This document shows, piece by piece, positions 36,160 through 45,958 of a stretch of DNA of 64,000 nucleotides. The stretch lies in NCBI GenBank assembly GCA_016699615.1, contig CP064984.1, forward strand, positions 1,426,001 through 1,490,000, given 5' to 3'. The position numbers were made by a program, and so were the translations under genes. The notes under the pieces are model-generated. The model ran no database searches, was not told the origin of the DNA, and was given only the letters and a program-made list of their open reading frames with translations. Positions within the stretch are counted from its first letter, which is position 1, and each line of letters begins with the position of its first letter. This stretch comes from Sphingobacteriales bacterium. GTDB taxonomy: Bacteria; Bacteroidota; Bacteroidia; Chitinophagales; JADIYW01.

Positions 36160-36588
36160 CTACCAAGGTATATACATTGGTGTTAGCGTATATTTATCTG
36201 TGGTTGTTCTATCTCCTAATTGACCGACACTATTATCACCACAAGCCCAAAGTGTATGATCATTCTTTAACACTAAGCTATGATATCCTCCAGCACTCAT
36301 TGTGCTTACATTATTAGCTATTTTTACTAAAGTGTGTCTAAATTTAGAACTCATTGCTTTTACATTTTCTGTAATTTTTAAAAGTTAATTTTTATCAGTA
36401 TTAGTACTATCTCCAAGCTGTCCATTATTATTATAGCCACAAGCCCAAAGTGTATTATCTGCTCTTAGTATTAAAGAGTATTCATCTCCAGCATCAATTG
36501 CTGCAATTTTAGTTGTGTTTTTTTCTTTTCTGCATGCTGTGGCTAGTATTATGCATAGCATTAGCGTTATTAATTTTAAGTTTTACAT
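36160..36588 (-). pseudogene. RCC1-repeat lipoprotein remnant
   Basis: On the minus strand ATG at 36588 is followed at once by TAA, then NLKLITLMLCIILATAC, a lipoprotein signal that lacks only a Lys codon at position 2 (AAA to TAA). One RCC1 repeat follows (GDEYSLILRADNTLWACGYN, NGQLGD), then a stop at DKN, then a second repeat with an internal join (MSAGGYHSLVLKNDHTLWAC, NSVGQLGD) ending at 36160. RCC1 lipoproteins in this phylum have many repeats, so this is a shortened, inactivated copy. The last 195 bases still form an open frame of 64 codons. Confidence 0.75.
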
Positions 36589-36605
36589 TTTTTATTAAAA
36601 ATAAA

Positions 36606-37628
36606 TTACCAGCATTTTGGTTTTTTGGCAAACTTTATTCCTGTATTAGCTGTATTTACTATTGTATTTCCGTATGCTGTAAGCGTATTGTAATTACCAT
36701 TGGTGGTCATTTGTCTTGCACCACAATTGTCTTGTATCCAAATCCAAGCTAAGTATCCAATGCCATTAGTATGTGCTGCTTGCATAGTTGTTACTATATC
36801 TAAGTTTAAAGTACAGTTGCCTGCATTGTCATCTTGTCTATTGGAAATTTCACCTAACAAAATGGGAATATTCCAAGTAGCAGCATCGTTTAAAAGTGTA
36901 GTGATTGCAGATGCCGTTGGTGCATATGCAGACCAATAAGTATGTGCTGAAAATATTAGGTTGTGTTTTGGGTCTGTATTCTGCAAACTTGCACCAATAC
37001 TTTTCCACAAATTGATATGTTGTCCGCAATCAGAAGCATCTAACACTAATGGCATATCTAAACCAGCATTACGAAGATTATTAATGATGGTTTCATACAT
37101 TGTTTTAAATCTATTTTCATCGTTGTTATACCATTTCACATAGCCAGCTTCGTTCACAGGATTTATCATTAACCACTTTTTGTGTTTTAATAAAATTGCT
37201 TTTACGTTAGCTTGTGTAAACCAATTGCAAGTAGTAATAATAGACTCTACACTATTAGAACAAGTTTGGTCGTGTAGTTCTAAGATAGGTATCATTTTAT
37301 TTTGGATACAACGAGACAATGCAGAATCTAATAAGGCTAGATTGCTATATATAGGTGCATTGTTATTGGCATACCATACAATGCGTACTGTATTGGCACC
37401 AGACTTTGCTATTTCGGGAAATAGATTTTCTGAAGCATTCCAGCCCCAACCGTAAACGGCATAGTTAACTCCTTTTGGAATAATTGTATCTCCACAAGGT
37501 GCAATAATGTGTTTACCTTTTACTGTAATTGTTGGATTATTTACAATAGGTGTTGGTGTACCACCGCCAGTAGGAATGCAAGAACAAAGACCTACCATTA
37601 AGATTAAATAATAAAATAGATTTTTCAT
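36606..37628 (-). CDS. GH5-family glycoside hydrolase lipoprotein
   Basis: About 340 residues. Lipoprotein signal MKNLFYYLILMVGLCSC, then a Gly/Pro/Thr linker and a TIM-barrel. GH5 signatures: GVNYAVYGWGWN near the start, ANTVRIVWYA, the acid/base Glu in MINPVNEAGY, HTYWSAYAP, and the nucleophile Glu in ILLGEISNRQ. It probably hydrolyses a beta-linked mannan or glucan at the cell surface; the substrate is not determinable. I chose the ATG at 37628, which begins the signal peptide, over one at 37661. Confidence 0.85.
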   Translation of the reverse strand: MKNLFYYLILMVGLCSCIPTGGGTPTPIVNNPTITVKGKHIIAPCGDTIIPKGVNYAVYGWGWNASENLFPEIAKSGANTVRIVWYANNNAPIYSNLALLDSALSRCIQNKMIPILELHDQTCSNSVESIITTCNWFTQANVKAILLKHKKWLMINPVNEAGYVKWYNNDENRFKTMYETIINNLRNAGLDMPLVLDASDCGQHINLWKSIGASLQNTDPKHNLIFSAHTYWSAYAPTASAITTLLNDAATWNIPILLGEISNRQDDNAGNCTLNLDIVTTMQAAHTNGIGYLAWIWIQDNCGARQMTTNGNYNTLTAYGNTIVNTANTGIKFAKKPKCW

Positions 37629-37648
37629 AATGTATATAATAATATTTA

Positions 37649-38521
37649 TTACTTTTTCCAATCTTCAGGCCAATTTAATAATCTATCTAAGCTTTTGTAT
37701 GTACCATATTCTATAGCATGTTGTCCTCCTGCTGTGCCTGGCACACTGGTTTTAAATTCTTTTATTCTAAAATAACGCCAATTTTTATAATCTATAAAAT
37801 AATGCTGTGTAGTACCAGAGGCTCCAAACACTTGAAAATAGTTATCAATATTTTGCCAATCATAAGATGCGCCTATTATGCTAGAGATGTCTTCTACGCT
37901 ATGATCGTAGTTAGTTGTGGATGAACTTGAAGTATTTTTTTGATATACAATACATTTGCTTTGTTTGAAGAAAAAGTGAATACCATAACCAATGTAACCA
38001 CCTGAGCCGGTTGGAATTTTAATAAAGTTGAGTGTGCTGCCTTCAATTTGTTTACCTTTAGCAAATGATTTAACAAAAATTGACTCATAAGCATTCCAAT
38101 TTGTCTGTGTAAAGTTTCTCTTTCCATTGGCATTAGATCCAATTTGACGCACACGTATACTATCTGCAAAAACAAAGTCTGTAAGATATAAACCTGAATT
38201 TGCTGATTTAATATAATTAGGGAATGTACTTACATCAATTAAACTATCTAAAGTATATGGACCTTCTGTAATTTCCATAGAATCTTTAACAACATCTATC
38301 ATTTTAGCTTTAAAGTATTTTTTCTGAGCTGAATTATCTGCACCTAAGAGCATAAAACAATAATCATCGTCGCCTCCATCAAATGGATTATTTACATCGT
38401 ATAATACCGTTTTTGATGAATTATTGGTTGGAGATGGTTGAGGCGATGGTGTATTGTTGTTGGAACAACTATAGATAAGAAATACAACAACAAATTTTAA
38501 GATTTTAATAAATGTACTCAT
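37649..38521 (-). CDS. Hypothetical lipoprotein
   Basis: 290 residues. Signal MSTFIKILKFVVVFLIYSC with lipobox Cys at 19, then a Ser/Pro/Asn linker (SPQPSPTNNSS). The mature part is Tyr/Phe/Ser rich, without a motif I know. It is the middle gene of a minus-strand set of five lipoprotein genes with short spacers (36606-40143) and ends 20 bases before the GH5 start. It may take part in binding the GH5 substrate, but that is inferred from position only. Confidence 0.7.
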   Translation of the reverse strand: MSTFIKILKFVVVFLIYSCSNNNTPSPQPSPTNNSSKTVLYDVNNPFDGGDDDYCFMLLGADNSAQKKYFKAKMIDVVKDSMEITEGPYTLDSLIDVSTFPNYIKSANSGLYLTDFVFADSIRVRQIGSNANGKRNFTQTNWNAYESIFVKSFAKGKQIEGSTLNFIKIPTGSGGYIGYGIHFFFKQSKCIVYQKNTSSSSTTNYDHSVEDISSIIGASYDWQNIDNYFQVFGASGTTQHYFIDYKNWRYFRIKEFKTSVPGTAGGQHAIEYGTYKSLDRLLNWPEDWKK

Positions 38522-38541
38522 TATAAATAATTTTTATTTTC

Positions 38542-38997
38542 TTAAGGTATTAAAGTAAGCTCATCTTCCCATATATTTCCAGGTGGCATATCTATTTTAT
38601 TTACAATTCTTTTTAAATTTAGTTTGTTGCCACTCAAAGAAACTATACTAAAAGAATCTATTTCATCAGGAATGCCAGGTTGGTAATTAATGACTAATGT
38701 TTTTTCATCATTTATGATGTTATATTTATACTTTTTAATTCTTCCTACTACATTCCCAAAACAAGCATTCTCGTTGTCGCCTTCTGTAATATATACATCT
38801 CCATTTTCATAAAAATTATATACACTATTTTTCCAACACCATTTTGAATAGGTATCTCCATCTTCTTTAAATGCAGTAGATTTCCATTTATTGTTTATCA
38901 ATTTAGATTGAAATGATGGTAGTGTTTCTTTTTTACATGCTATGTTTAGAACTATTGTAACAAAGAGTACGATTGTTGATACTTTTTTTATATTCAT
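38542..38997 (-). CDS. Lipocalin-like hypothetical lipoprotein
   Basis: 151 residues. Lipoprotein signal ending LNIACKKE, then a small beta-rich domain: NNKWKSTAFKEDGD, VYNFYENGDVYITEGD and LVINYQPG, the arrangement seen in lipocalin-like domains of Bacteroidota. Four Cys after the lipobox region could form disulfides. Role unknown. Confidence 0.65.
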   Translation of the reverse strand: MNIKKVSTIVLFVTIVLNIACKKETLPSFQSKLINNKWKSTAFKEDGDTYSKWCWKNSVYNFYENGDVYITEGDNENACFGNVVGRIKKYKYNIINDEKTLVINYQPGIPDEIDSFSIVSLSGNKLNLKRIVNKIDMPPGNIWEDELTLIP

Positions 38998-39030
38998 GAT
39001 TAATTATTTTATAATTTTAAATTAAAAATG

Positions 39031-39606
39031 TCATTTTTCTCCAGCTCGTATTTCTACATTTGGTCTAATGTCATAGGCTACTTCTTTTACAGTTACAGAT
39101 TTATAATCTGCAGAAGCATTGATTTTCATCCAACCATAATGTCGTTCAGTACCAATCATAAAACGTACACCTACTAAAACATCACCTTTTCCTGCAAATC
39201 CATAATTATCATCTGGATATCCTGGAGATTTTTCAAGTTCAAAAAAATTACAGTAGCTTTCCCAAGTGGAAGAGCCACCACTAATCAGATCATTGTTATT
39301 TAGTGGTTTTACATAATCATCTGAATTGATTTCTTGCGTAAGATATTCATTGCCTGTTTGTGAATAATCTAACCATAACTCATAATCAAGATCGTTGTCA
39401 GCATCTTTGTATAAATCTAATTCAATTTCAAAATCTAGCATACCATCATCGTTTATATCAATACTCATATCTGATTCGGCATTATACGAACTTACTTTCA
39501 TTTCTAAATTTACAACACGATGGTTGATGTTTGGATTATCTGTTTCTTTTTTACATGCCCATATTAATAAGCTTATACAAATAATAATTAAAATGTTTGT
39601 TCTCAT
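39031..39606 (-). CDS. Hypothetical lipoprotein with Asp-rich segment
   Basis: 191 residues. Signal MRTNILIIICISLLIWACKK, lipobox Cys at 18. The stretch DINDDGMLDFEIELDLYKDA resembles a calcium-binding Asp-rich loop, as in dockerin or thrombospondin type 3 motifs. The C-terminal part (HYGWMKINASADYKSVTVKE) resembles a domain often found next to secretion signals in this phylum. No family named with certainty. Confidence 0.65.
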   Translation of the reverse strand: MRTNILIIICISLLIWACKKETDNPNINHRVVNLEMKVSSYNAESDMSIDINDDGMLDFEIELDLYKDADNDLDYELWLDYSQTGNEYLTQEINSDDYVKPLNNNDLISGGSSTWESYCNFFELEKSPGYPDDNYGFAGKGDVLVGVRFMIGTERHYGWMKINASADYKSVTVKEVAYDIRPNVEIRAGEK

Positions 39607-39618
39607 AATTTTTTGGTT

Positions 39619-40143
39619 TTATTCGTGATAAGAAAATTTACCTTCTGAAATGGATAAAATATTGCCTTCTACGCATTGCATTGTTCCGCTAAAAGTAGCT
39701 TCAACAATTTGTGGATCTTTTGATACTTTTATAATATTAATAGTTAGTTGACTACCTTGCATTGTGCCACCACACAAATAATTACTTGCTGTTAAATTCG
39801 CAAATTGTGCTATATTTTGATTGACACCTGCATTGCTGCTATTAGGTATATTTACCGTGTATGTTCCTTCTATTTCTGTATTATATAAATTAATATTAAA
39901 AGCTTGCTGTGTGGCACCACTACCTTTTGCTCCAGCTATATTGATTAATTTTGGTCCCAATGCCTCAGAAAAATGATAACTGCCAAAAATTTCACTGGCA
40001 TCAGATTCCCAATAAATCCCATCAATTTTAAAACTAAGATGATTTTTACTTGTAGATGTGTTGTTTTCTTTAGAGCATGATGCACATGAACTAAATAACA
40101 TTAATGCTATTATTGTACCTAGGATGTTAATCTTTCTTTTCAT
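39619..40143 (-). CDS. Hypothetical lipoprotein, DUF6252-like
   Basis: 174 residues. Signal MKRKINILGTIIALMLFSSC, then NHLSFKIDGIYWESDASE. The pattern of FKIDG..W near the start, followed by GTYTVNIP and a late ATFSGTMQ segment, resembles the DUF6252 group of Bacteroidota lipoproteins. It is the first gene of the lipoprotein set. No clear promoter box was found in the 207-base region upstream. Confidence 0.6.
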   Translation of the reverse strand: MKRKINILGTIIALMLFSSCASCSKENNTSTSKNHLSFKIDGIYWESDASEIFGSYHFSEALGPKLINIAGAKGSGATQQAFNINLYNTEIEGTYTVNIPNSSNAGVNQNIAQFANLTASNYLCGGTMQGSQLTINIIKVSKDPQIVEATFSGTMQCVEGNILSISEGKFSYHE

Positions 40144-40350
40144 TTTTAATCTTTTTAGTTATTTTGTAAAATTGATTATACCAACCATAGATTACAAATC
40201 AATTTTATGTATCTTGTAATAAACATTATATCGAAATGAATTTATTTTTAATCAATAAAAGGTTGAAAATCATATACTTAAATCATTATTTTTGTAATAA
40301 TTTTTTAAACGAACTAAGTATTCTAAATCAATGATTTTTAACTATAAATT

Positions 40351-41799
40351 ATGAAAGAATTACTTACTGTACGCGTTATTTTAGCATTAGAAGATGAGTT
40401 TTTAAACTACCTTTTAACACATTTAAAGAATGAAAAAAGGCAATCTTTGCTAGTTTTATTAAAAAATATTCTACTGGTTAAAGATGATGAACAAATTAAT
40501 AAACAAATTATTTTTAAAAAAGTATTTGGTAAAAAATGGAACAAAGAGAATGATTATCTTTTAAGGAACGAATTAAAATTATTGAAAGATAAAATTGAAA
40601 AAAAATATATCATCTATCAAACTCCAAAATATATTCAAACATTAGAGAATAAGATTAAATTAGATTTTTATAGAAATATTAAAATATCAGATGAGTATTA
40701 TAGTTTATACAAAATTTATCAAAAAGAAAATCAAATAAAGCTAGATTTTGGTGATGCCATAGAAAGAAATATTGAGTATGCTGACTATGCAAGAATAAAT
40801 ACTGCAAATTACCAAGAACGAGGAGAATTGTTGAAAAAAAATCTATTAGAAATAGAACACAATCTAAATCAATTTTATATAACACATAAGTATAAAATAG
40901 ATACGATAAGGTCTCATTTATTATTACAAAAAAAACAAATCACTAATCAAAATAATAATATTTTTTTTGAGTACATAGACATAAATATTCCCGCAAATAG
41001 TCAAAAAAATGCTTTCAATGATTATTGTATTGCTTATGCTAACGCTTATTCTAATTTTGATGCGTCTACTATAGAACAATGGGAAAATGTGTATAATCTT
41101 TTGAATAAAATACCTAATCAATTTAAAAATTATGATAAAGAATTATATCAAACATTAAGTACATTGGCTACAGTTTGCTCTATACGTTTAGATTTTGTAA
41201 AATCTGATTATTATTTTAATATTTTGTTCAATTCCTTACCAGAGAATTTATTAAAACAAAATATGAATGCATATTTAAATTATATTACTAATTTGAATAA
41301 ATTAAAAAAATTTAAAGTTAGCAAACAGCAATTAATTAGTGCAGCAAAATTATTTGGAAAAAACATCACTCAAACTCCACAATATAGAACTCAGGAATTA
41401 GTTACTGCAATTTATTTGAATGACAAATTAGAGCTTAAAAAATTAATGGCAATAGATTTTGATATGCTACAACCATTTGAAAGAATTTTTTATCGTTTTT
41501 TTTATTGTATTTATTTTTTGCAAGAAAAAGAATATGAAATGGCATTTACAGAAATACAAAATTTACAGCGCTCCAAATTAATGACAGAAATTGATTCTTA
41601 TTTTGGTTTAATTGCAGATTATTTTTATTTATGTATCAAAACATTAAACAACTTTCATCATGTAAATAAATTTCCTCAAAAATCAATCAATGAAATTATT
41701 CAACTACAGCAAAAGATTATAGATTCAAATTTACCCATGCTCATAAACTATTCTCCTTATCTTTGGATGCAAGAAAGAATAAATAAATACATCAATTAA
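40351..41799 (+). CDS. Helical hypothetical protein
   Basis: 482 residues, almost entirely helical, rich in Lys, Asn, Leu and Tyr, without a signal peptide or membrane segment. Segments such as YCIAYANAYSNFDAST and DYYFNILFNSLPENLL have TPR-like spacing. No catalytic motif seen. It ends 16 bases before nadC and could be cotranscribed. Its composition is more A/T-rich than the neighbouring enzymes. Confidence 0.65.
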   Translation: MKELLTVRVILALEDEFLNYLLTHLKNEKRQSLLVLLKNILLVKDDEQINKQIIFKKVFGKKWNKENDYLLRNELKLLKDKIEKKYIIYQTPKYIQTLENKIKLDFYRNIKISDEYYSLYKIYQKENQIKLDFGDAIERNIEYADYARINTANYQERGELLKKNLLEIEHNLNQFYITHKYKIDTIRSHLLLQKKQITNQNNNIFFEYIDINIPANSQKNAFNDYCIAYANAYSNFDASTIEQWENVYNLLNKIPNQFKNYDKELYQTLSTLATVCSIRLDFVKSDYYFNILFNSLPENLLKQNMNAYLNYITNLNKLKKFKVSKQQLISAAKLFGKNITQTPQYRTQELVTAIYLNDKLELKKLMAIDFDMLQPFERIFYRFFYCIYFLQEKEYEMAFTEIQNLQRSKLMTEIDSYFGLIADYFYLCIKTLNNFHHVNKFPQKSINEIIQLQQKIIDSNLPMLINYSPYLWMQERINKYIN

Positions 41800-41815
41800 A
41801 AATCAATATTCAGAA

Positions 41816-42667
41816 ATGATAGATACACAAGAACTAGACCAATTTATAACATTAGCATTGCATGAAGACATTAGAACAGGAGATTATTCTTCATTAGCAT
41901 CTATAGATACAAATGCAACAGGAAAAGCAAAGTTATTAGTAAAAGACGAAGGAATATTGTGTGGTATAGATGTTGCAAAAGCAATTATACAAAAAGTAGA
42001 TAGTAATCTAGAAATGGAACAACTTCTCAATGAAGGTGACACAATTAAACATGGTGATATTGCCTTTTATTTACATGGAAATGCCATTGCAATACTATCA
42101 GCAGAACGACTAATACTAAACTGCATGCAACGCATGAGTGGCATTGCTACACAAACTAAAAAATATGCAGATGCTATTAAACATACAACATGTAAAGTAA
42201 TAGACACAAGAAAAACAACACCTAATATGCGTTTTTTAGAAAAGTATGCAGTAACAGTTGGTGGTGGCGCAAACCATAGATTTGGATTGTATGATATGGT
42301 AATGCTTAAAGACAATCACATAGATTTTTGTGGCGGAATTACTAAAGCAATACAAAAAACAAAAGATTATTTAGCAGCAAATAATCTGAATCTAAAAATT
42401 GAAGTAGAAACACGCAACCTAAAAGATGTAGAAGAAGTATTGCAATGTGGCGGAATCAATAGAATTATGTTAGATAACTATACACCACAACTTTGTATAG
42501 AAGCAGTAAAACTAATCAACAATCAATATGAAACAGAAGCAAGTGGTGGCATTACACTAGAAACAATAGCATCATATGCAGAAACTGGCGTAAATTTTAT
42601 CTCAGTAGGTGCACTTACTCATTCTGTACGCAGCTTAGATTTGAGTTTGAAGGCAACTATAAAATAA
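41816..42667 (+). CDS. nadC: Nicotinate-nucleotide pyrophosphorylase (carboxylating)
   Basis: Converts quinolinate and PRPP to nicotinate mononucleotide in de novo NAD synthesis. Motifs: LHEDIRTGDYSS at the start, ERLILNCMQRMSGIAT, DTRKTTPNMR, GGGANHRFGLYDMVMLKDNH and ASGGITLETI. 283 residues, normal length. nadA and nadB are not in the window. Confidence 0.97.
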   Translation: MIDTQELDQFITLALHEDIRTGDYSSLASIDTNATGKAKLLVKDEGILCGIDVAKAIIQKVDSNLEMEQLLNEGDTIKHGDIAFYLHGNAIAILSAERLILNCMQRMSGIATQTKKYADAIKHTTCKVIDTRKTTPNMRFLEKYAVTVGGGANHRFGLYDMVMLKDNHIDFCGGITKAIQKTKDYLAANNLNLKIEVETRNLKDVEEVLQCGGINRIMLDNYTPQLCIEAVKLINNQYETEASGGITLETIASYAETGVNFISVGALTHSVRSLDLSLKATIK

Positions 42668-42701
42668 AAAAGCATTACCAATATTTGAAATTAGTAATGC
42701 T
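42665..42701 (-). terminator. Terminator of slyD
   Basis: Stem AGCATTAC (42671-42678) with GTAATGCT (42694-42701), extended inward with one mismatch. The T-run is on the minus strand (A-run 42665-42670), so it serves the minus-strand gene slyD and not nadC. Confidence 0.7.
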
Positions 42702-42739
42702 CGAAAGTTTATTATTAAGTAAGATAACTATCTAAATTA

Positions 42740-43252
42740 TTAATGATGATGTCCACCATCACCATGCACATGACCATGTGCTAATTCTTCAGCAGTTGCT
42801 GGTCTTACATCAACTACAGAAACTGTAAAGTTTAAATCTTTTCCAGCTAATGGATGATTAAAATCCATGATAACATGCTCATCATTTACATCGCAAACAA
42901 TACCTTGAAATTGATTGCCTTCATTGTCCATCATTGGTAAAATATTTCCAACTTTAATAGTATTTGTATCTATATTGCCTTGCTCATCTTTAAATGAATC
43001 TATAGGAATATTTACTATGTTCTTTTCATCAAACAAACCATAACCATTGGCTGCGCCAATTACAAAAGACACACTATCACCTACTGTTTTGCCCAATAAA
43101 TTTTGTTCAAACTCTGGCAATAACATTCCTGCACCATGTAAAAACACAAGTGGCTTATCCTGAGATTTGTCAGCAACATTCATTTGTCCATCATGCTCCA
43201 CTTGAAGCTCGTAGTGCACACTCACTACCATGTCTTTTTGTACTAATAACAT
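42740..43252 (-). CDS. slyD: FKBP-type peptidyl-prolyl isomerase, SlyD-like
   Basis: 170 residues. FKBP domain with an insert-in-flap arrangement: VVSVHYELQV, PLVFLHGAGMLLPEFEQNLLG, then the IF domain and VIMDFNHPLAGKDLNFTVSV. The C-terminal tail is His-rich (AHGHVHGDGGHHH), as in metal-binding SlyD proteins that help nickel enzymes. The open frame reaches 43372, but a TAnnTTTG box at 43266 rules that out. I chose the ATG at 43252; the one at 43231 is possible. Confidence 0.92.
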   Translation of the reverse strand: MLLVQKDMVVSVHYELQVEHDGQMNVADKSQDKPLVFLHGAGMLLPEFEQNLLGKTVGDSVSFVIGAANGYGLFDEKNIVNIPIDSFKDEQGNIDTNTIKVGNILPMMDNEGNQFQGIVCDVNDEHVIMDFNHPLAGKDLNFTVSVVDVRPATAEELAHGHVHGDGGHHH

Positions 43253-43265
43253 AAAATAATTTTTG

Positions 43266-43273
43266 CAAAGGTA
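43266..43273 (-). promoter_or_regulatory. TAnnTTTG promoter box of slyD
   Basis: TACCTTTG, followed by C, on the minus strand, 13 bases before the ATG at 43252. It sets the slyD start well inside the longer open frame. Confidence 0.55.
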
Positions 43274-43339
43274 AGAATTTTTACAAATAAAGTATGTGGC
43301 ACCTAAAAGAAGTATTTTTTTCTTATGTTTGTTTAACAA

Positions 43340-43756
43340 ATGATGCAGTTTAATATCCAATCTATTGAGCATCTAGATGCAGTATCAAATTATATTGTAT
43401 CTAATATGAAAAATTATAAAACTTTTTGTTTTTTTGGAAACTTAGGTGCTGGGAAAACAACATTGATAAATAATATTTGTCAAAAACTACAAATTACTGA
43501 TGAAGTATCTTCACCTACATTTTCAATAATTCAAGAATACAAATATGGAAAAGATATTGTTTGTCATATAGATTTGTATAGAGTAAATGCTATAGAAGAA
43601 GCAATAGATATTGGCATCGAAGATTATTTATACCATCATATTTGTTTTGTAGAATGGGCAGATAATTTTATAGAATTAATGCCATTACCTTATGTGAATA
43701 TTCAGATAACACAAATAGATGATAAAAGAATAATTGACATAAATGTTGTAAATTAG
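43340..43756 (+). CDS. tsaE: tRNA t6A biosynthesis ATPase
   Basis: 138-residue P-loop protein needed with TsaB, TsaC and TsaD for N6-threonylcarbamoyladenosine in tRNA. Walker A is FFGNLGAGKTTLIN. SSPTFSIIQEY and CHIDLYR are family hallmarks, and FVEWADN is the Walker B-like region. An alternative ATG one codon later exists. Seven bases separate it from ald. Confidence 0.94.
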   Translation: MMQFNIQSIEHLDAVSNYIVSNMKNYKTFCFFGNLGAGKTTLINNICQKLQITDEVSSPTFSIIQEYKYGKDIVCHIDLYRVNAIEEAIDIGIEDYLYHHICFVEWADNFIELMPLPYVNIQITQIDDKRIIDINVVN

Positions 43757-43763
43757 TGCTGAT

Positions 43764-44975
43764 ATGGAAGCAATTATAGATAAACCTAAAATTGATTATG
43801 CTTTATATCCAAAAGAAGTTTTAGCATTATTGAATAATAATCAAAAAAAACTACACCTTGGAATTCCAAAAGATATAACCTACCAAGAAAAAAGAATAAG
43901 CCTAACGCCAAATTCTGTTGCAGCCTTAGTGAGCTTAGGTTGTAAAATTTCTATTGAAGCAGACGCAGGCGTAGATTCTTATTTTTCTAACGAAGAATAT
44001 ATAAATGCTGGAGCTGATATATGTTATGACAGAGAAGAAGTGTACAAAGCAAATACTATTATAAAAACTACACCTATTGATGCTACTGAATTAAATCTTT
44101 TACAACGCAAACAAACTATAATTTCGCCAATATTTATTCCGTCATTATCAAAAATGATGTTAAAAACATTGATGGAAAAAAATATAACTGCATTAGCATT
44201 TGAATATATAAAAAGCGAACAAAACACCTATCCAATAGTGCGTTCTATGGCAGAAATTGCTGGAAACTATGTGATGGTTATTGCAGCAAACTATTTAAGC
44301 ATTCAGCATGGAAAAGGCGTATTGCTAGGTGGAATTGCAGGACAACCACCAACAAGAATTTTAGTGTTAGGTGCAGGAAAAGTAGCAGAATCTGTTGCTA
44401 GATATGCACTTGCACTTGGAGCTACCATTCAAGTATTTGATGATGATATTAATAAATTATCTAGACTACAATATAGCATTGGCTCAAAAATATATACATC
44501 AATTATAGATCCAATCAATTTAGCAAAAAACTTAAGCAGAGCAGATGTTGTTATTGGAGCACTACGACCAATAAATGGAAAAACGCCACAAGTTGTGAGC
44601 GAAGACATGGTTAAGAATATGAAAAAATCTGCTGTAATTATTGATGTTGCAATAGATAGTGGTGGATGCTTTGAAACTTCTGTCTTGTGCGACCATAACG
44701 AACCACATTATGTAAAACATGGCGTAATACATTATGCAGTGCCAAATATTGCAGCAAATGTACCAAGAACAGCAAGTTTTGCACTTAGCAATGTCCTTAC
44801 ACCAATACTTAAAGAAACAGCACAATATTCAAGCATTGAACAACAAATAAAATTTAATGCTGGACTAAGACATGGTGCTTATCTATACAAAGGTGCGTTG
44901 TGTAAAGATTTTATTGCTCAAAAATTCGATTTAAAATACACAAACTTAGAGTTTCTCTTAAGTGCAGATTTTTAA
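43764..44975 (+). CDS. ald: Alanine dehydrogenase / PNT family
   Basis: 403 residues. N-terminal domain with GIPKDITYQEKRISLTP and a lysine-arginine substrate region. The NAD fold has ILVLGAGKVAESVARYALALG with Asp after the second strand (VFDDD). AGNYVMVIAANYL and AVPNIAANVPRTASFALSNV are typical. It reversibly deaminates alanine to pyruvate. The family also contains transhydrogenase alpha subunits; no beta subunit is nearby. Second gene of the tsaE unit. Confidence 0.88.
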   Translation: MEAIIDKPKIDYALYPKEVLALLNNNQKKLHLGIPKDITYQEKRISLTPNSVAALVSLGCKISIEADAGVDSYFSNEEYINAGADICYDREEVYKANTIIKTTPIDATELNLLQRKQTIISPIFIPSLSKMMLKTLMEKNITALAFEYIKSEQNTYPIVRSMAEIAGNYVMVIAANYLSIQHGKGVLLGGIAGQPPTRILVLGAGKVAESVARYALALGATIQVFDDDINKLSRLQYSIGSKIYTSIIDPINLAKNLSRADVVIGALRPINGKTPQVVSEDMVKNMKKSAVIIDVAIDSGGCFETSVLCDHNEPHYVKHGVIHYAVPNIAANVPRTASFALSNVLTPILKETAQYSSIEQQIKFNAGLRHGAYLYKGALCKDFIAQKFDLKYTNLEFLLSADF

Positions 44976-44979
44976 TAGC

Positions 44980-45948
44980 ATGAAGTGGATAAGCACTTAT
45001 ACTGGATTTTTTAGAAACATTAGATTGTTTCATTTTATATATAATTATATTAATAGAAATAAATTACAACATAATAAACCATTATATAGTAAGAATAATA
45101 TAAATCAAACAGTATATCATTCAATTTCATCTAAATTATTTAAAGATAGAACTACAAAACTACCTTGGTTAGATTATCCCAATAAAGAAAATGAAATTAT
45201 AAATCACCCAAAATTTTCTTCATTTTCTAAAGAAATACAAAAAGGCATACTCAATTGGTATAGAAATGGATATATTATTTTAGATAGATATGTTGGAGAC
45301 GAACTAGTTGCAGAAATCAATCAAGATGTGGAATATTTATTGGAAACTGAAGTGCTGCAATTTAATTATACAAAAAGGAAAATATTTGATGCTTTTAAGT
45401 ATGCACCAAGCATCAAACAATTAGTACACGACAAAAGTATTACAGATATCTTGTCTTTTATATTAGATAAAGAAGTTTTCCCATTTCAAACAATCAACTT
45501 TACAAAAGGTAGCGAGCAAAAACCACATAGTGATTGGCTACACATGAGCACCTTTCCACGTGGATATTTAGTTGGTGTGTGGGTTGCACTTGAAGATATT
45601 ACCATAGATGCTGGACCAATTGCATATTATCCAAATTCGCATCATCTACCATATTTATCTAACAGTGATATTGGCGCAAAAAATAATATTTTGTTTTTGG
45701 ATAAAGATGCAAATAACAAATTTGAACATAAAATAGCTCAAGAAATTGTAGCGCATCAACTACAAGCCAAAGTTTTTGAAGCCAAAAAAGGTGATGTGTT
45801 GATATGGCATGCAAATTTGATACATGAAGGTATGCCAATTATCAATAATGCATTAAGCAGAAAAAGTATGGTAATACATTATTTTGCCAAAGGTGTTATT
45901 TGTTATCATGAAATAAGCGAAAGACCAGCTTTGATTGATGCGAAATAA
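44980..45948 (+). CDS. Phytanoyl-CoA dioxygenase family protein
   Basis: About 322 residues. Fe(II)/2-oxoglutarate oxygenase fold: the metal His and Asp in KPHSDWLHMST, the stretch GVWVALEDITIDAGPIAYYP, and the distal His in WHANLIHEGMPI. Oxygenases of this family hydroxylate lipids or secondary metabolites; the substrate is unknown. The first 100 residues are a poorly conserved extension. It starts four bases after the ald stop; a start at 44962 would overlap ald. Third gene of the unit. Confidence 0.85.
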   Translation: MKWISTYTGFFRNIRLFHFIYNYINRNKLQHNKPLYSKNNINQTVYHSISSKLFKDRTTKLPWLDYPNKENEIINHPKFSSFSKEIQKGILNWYRNGYIILDRYVGDELVAEINQDVEYLLETEVLQFNYTKRKIFDAFKYAPSIKQLVHDKSITDILSFILDKEVFPFQTINFTKGSEQKPHSDWLHMSTFPRGYLVGVWVALEDITIDAGPIAYYPNSHHLPYLSNSDIGAKNNILFLDKDANNKFEHKIAQEIVAHQLQAKVFEAKKGDVLIWHANLIHEGMPIINNALSRKSMVIHYFAKGVICYHEISERPALIDAK

Positions 45949-45958
45949 CAAATAGCAT

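Noticed and set aside
42665..42701. Terminator for nadC
   Set aside because: The hairpin has no T-run on the plus strand; the T-run on the minus strand assigns it to slyD.
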